Below the pieces are notes generated by a model, which saw only the letters and a program-made list of their open reading frames with translations, had not been told where the DNA came from and did no database searches. Both the position numbers and the translations under genes were made by a program. Below are positions 61,774 through 64,000 of a stretch of DNA of 64,000 nt, in pieces. This DNA comes from Sesamum alatum (taxonomy: Eukaryota > Streptophyta > Magnoliopsida > Lamiales > Pedaliaceae), in assembly GCA_034509735.1 (NCBI GenBank), contig JACGWO010000012.1:9360367-9424366 (forward strand), in the 5' to 3' direction. Within the stretch, counting starts at the first letter, position 1; each line of letters starts with the position of its first letter.

Positions 61774-64000
61774 TTTAAAATCTACATGTTGAAAAACAAC
61801 GCGCGAATCAGCAGAAAGTAAAGACGGTGGTTTGATAAAAATAATTAAATGCTTGGTCTTTAGTCATTTAATCCTCCCACTATTTATACGAAAACACGGT
61901 ACTCTCAAACGTAGTTTTGGGGAAATCCTTTCCTAGTGGGCTTGGGATCCACAGCGATTTTTCCCATACCCCGCTTTTACGATTCGCATGGAAAAGATCC
62001 TGTGGGAGGTATTCCATACCATTCTCGTTCCACGAGATTCCCAAGATTATTGCCTCACCCTTTTGCATGATCCCGAGGACTCCAAGCGAATCATGCTAAT
62101 TAGGCGTTTAGACCCGACCCAATCGACCGAGCCATGGACCCACTAGTACCCCCACGACTCGTGAGACAGGTAGCAGCAGCCCATTTTTCGTTCATGACAT
62201 AGTGCAGCTTCCTTTAAGTACAATAACGTGCCACGACTCGTGAGACCACGCTATTGACCTAAAAACAGCTTTCCTCACTATGCCACGGATTGGAAGGCAT
62301 GGACGAACTCCTAGAGTTCATGTCCACTTTATCTAGGGTCTAATATTTTAACATTGGTCCAACCAATGTGAGAGTAATAATGACCGAGATCTTCATACTA
62401 TATCCATACATTCATCCATAATGCATAAATAAAATCCATCCATAGCAGTCATATGATAAATAAAAGCCATTCATCCATCATAATAACCACATGCAAAATT
62501 AAAGCCTAGCACGCCCCTGTTGGATGATCACAAGCCCGAATCCTATGCGATCCACTGAGCCGCAGTGGATCTATGGTCAATCTAGGTTGGTCCTATACTA
62601 TTACAATAATAGTAACCCAATCATCATTCTGATGGGCCTTGGTCTCTTTTTTCTCTTTCTTCACTTCATGGAAAACGCCAAGGGACCTCCGGTCTGGGCT
62701 TCCATGTGGTCCTTCCTTCTTCTCCACCAATTACAAAAAAAATGGAAACCTCACTCCTAGTCTACTCTCATTACATATAAAAAAATTAGAAAACCCAGCG
62801 AAACCCCGGGGGGAGTACATAAGGAGGGAGGTAGAAAGCCTTATTATTCCAAGGCACTAGAAAGAGAGAAGGAGAAAGCAGTTTAAAGAGGCACACAGGC
62901 CCAACAGTAAATTAAACCATACATTCGGTCTAGGGCTCGTGATCATCCATTTCCATCCAACACATAATTACATGATCCAATCACATAATCATAATATTCC
63001 AACAACACATGATTTCCAATCACATCAATCCAAGATGAAAATAAATGAACATGTGCGTAACGTGTGAAAAATAAAACACAAATATTGGTAATAAAATTTT
63101 TCTCGTTTTAGGAAAACCTTTCCTCATTATTTTAAGTAAAATAACCCCGGGATTCTAAATCCAATTTATTTTACTCCTAAAATAATGTCTTTAAGAATTT
63201 AGGCAAATTGAACCCAAAAAAACGAATTTTCAGAATTAATTCAAAATTAAAACTGAAAATAAATTTAAAAATAAAATAATAATGCTAGGGTTTCAAAAAC
63301 CCTAGCTGCAGCAGCCGCCGGCCGCCGCCACCGGCAGCAGCCGGCAGGCCGTGCGCGCAGGGCAGCAGGCCCAGCCTGCCGCCCCTGCGCGCGCAGGCAC
63401 TGCCTGGCCGGGCGCGCGCGCGCGCAGGCCCCTTGCCTGCGTGCGCGCGCGCCTGGGCGGCAGCGCGCTGCGCGGCCTGGTGTTCCGGCAGGCCGACGCG
63501 CGAGCAGGCTCCTTTGCCTGTGCGCGCGCGCTGGCCTGCTGGCCACCGGCCGCGTCCCTGCGTCGCGCGCAGAGCGCGCGCGCAGGCGCGCACTGGGCGT
63601 GCCTGCCGGGCGCGCGCGCGCAGACGCCTCCGTCTGCGTGCGCGCGCGCGCTGGCGGCGCGCCTGGTGCCCGTCCCGCGCGCGGCTCCTCCGCCCGCCAG
63701 CCTTGCGCGCGCGCGCGCATGGGCGCGCCTGCCGGGCGCGCACGCGCAGACACCTCTGTCTGCCCGCGCGCGCGCCTGGAGGCGTTTCCATGCGCGCACG
63801 CCCGCGCGCAGCCAACCGGCTGCGCGCTGCCCCTGCGCGGCCGGCAGCGCGCGCGCGCGCAGGCTTCCCATGCCTGCGCGCGTCTGCCCTGCCGGCAGCG
63901 CTCGGCTGCGCGCGGCCAGCCTTCCCGGCTGGCCGGCTGTGACGTTTTTCTCGTTTTTCAGATTAATTCCCATCCCGATTCCCAAGAAAAACAGAAAATA
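61774..64000 (-). other. element G leader (untranslated)
   Basis: It contains the palindromes CACGACTCGTG at 62153-62163 and 62232-62242 (both exact), the conserved blocks at about 62470-62650, an AT-rich segment, and the hairpin array 63302-63940. The primer site is not reached. Confidence 0.8.
63302..63940 (-). repeat. CpG-rich hairpin array in element G leader
   Basis: Clear units are at 63420-63444 (CGCAGGC side against GCCTGCG, loop AAGGG in sense) and at 63611-63646 (CGCAGACG against CGTCTGCG, loop GAGG in sense), both extended by long GCGC runs. Other units are near 63490-63530, 63745-63772 and 63845-63882. This is the longest and most regular array in the window. Confidence 0.85.

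Larger units (their letters stand above)
55677..64000 (-). mobile_element. element G: Copia retrotransposon running off the right edge
   Basis: The 3' LTR, polypurine tract, a full-length but frameshifted gag-pol and most of the leader are present. The primer site and 5' LTR should lie just beyond base 64000. It is the innermost insertion of the tower. The flank ATATG is at 55672-55676. Confidence 0.93.

Noticed and set aside
63265..63985. ORFs of 160-227 codons in the right-edge GC-rich block
   Set aside because: Same reason as for the other arrays; the block is explained as hairpin repeats in the leader of element G.

Overview
This window is plant nuclear DNA, most likely from a eudicot. 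It has one low-copy host gene with short GT-AG introns, an AT-rich background, and Copia and Mutator-like elements with plant-type domains. No rRNA, tRNA gene, CRISPR array or prokaryotic operon is visible.

Left part (1-16.5 kb). A Gypsy-like LTR remnant lies at 1-1400. A complete but decayed Copia element on the minus strand (element A, 2363-8229) has two LTRs, a tRNA-iMet primer site, a polypurine tract and an exact 5-bp target duplication. About 500 bp beyond it is the only host gene, an NRT1/PTR family transporter closest to NPF6.1 (8734-10962, minus, four exons). It is intact apart from one extra base in an A5 run. Its upstream region carries a tandem duplication, two fold-back elements, a hAT-like non-autonomous element and a Copia integrase fragment.

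Right part (16.5-64 kb). This is a tower of insertions. A Mutator-like element (MULE) with a broken transposase starts near 16490. It was hit by a solo LTR (H, 17344-19321) and a complete minus-strand Copia element (B, 22598-32620), and was then opened at 33322 by Copia C1. C1 was hit by solo LTR I in its LTR and opened by D. D was opened by E, E by F1, F1 by F2, F2 by C2 and C2 by G. G runs off the right edge. From C1 onward only the left half of each element is in view, so the right halves should follow beyond base 64000 in reverse order.

Elements B, C, D, E, F, G, H and I belong to one Copia lineage. Each LTR is about 1.9-2.2 kb, the sense end is TGTTA..., and the polypurine tract, where visible, is AAGTGGGAGAT. 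The complete gag-pol order is UBN2-type gag, CCHC knuckle, protease, integrase, reverse transcriptase, RNase H. Every coding copy seen is broken. What stands out is conserved non-coding structure: a U5 hairpin whose stem differs between copies but stays paired, a 2.1-2.4 kb leader with a CpG-rich array of small hairpins after the primer site, paired CACGAGTCGTG palindromes before gag, a W-box cluster upstream of the LTR TATA box, and a CCATGG-flanked hairpin in U3 shared by all subfamilies.
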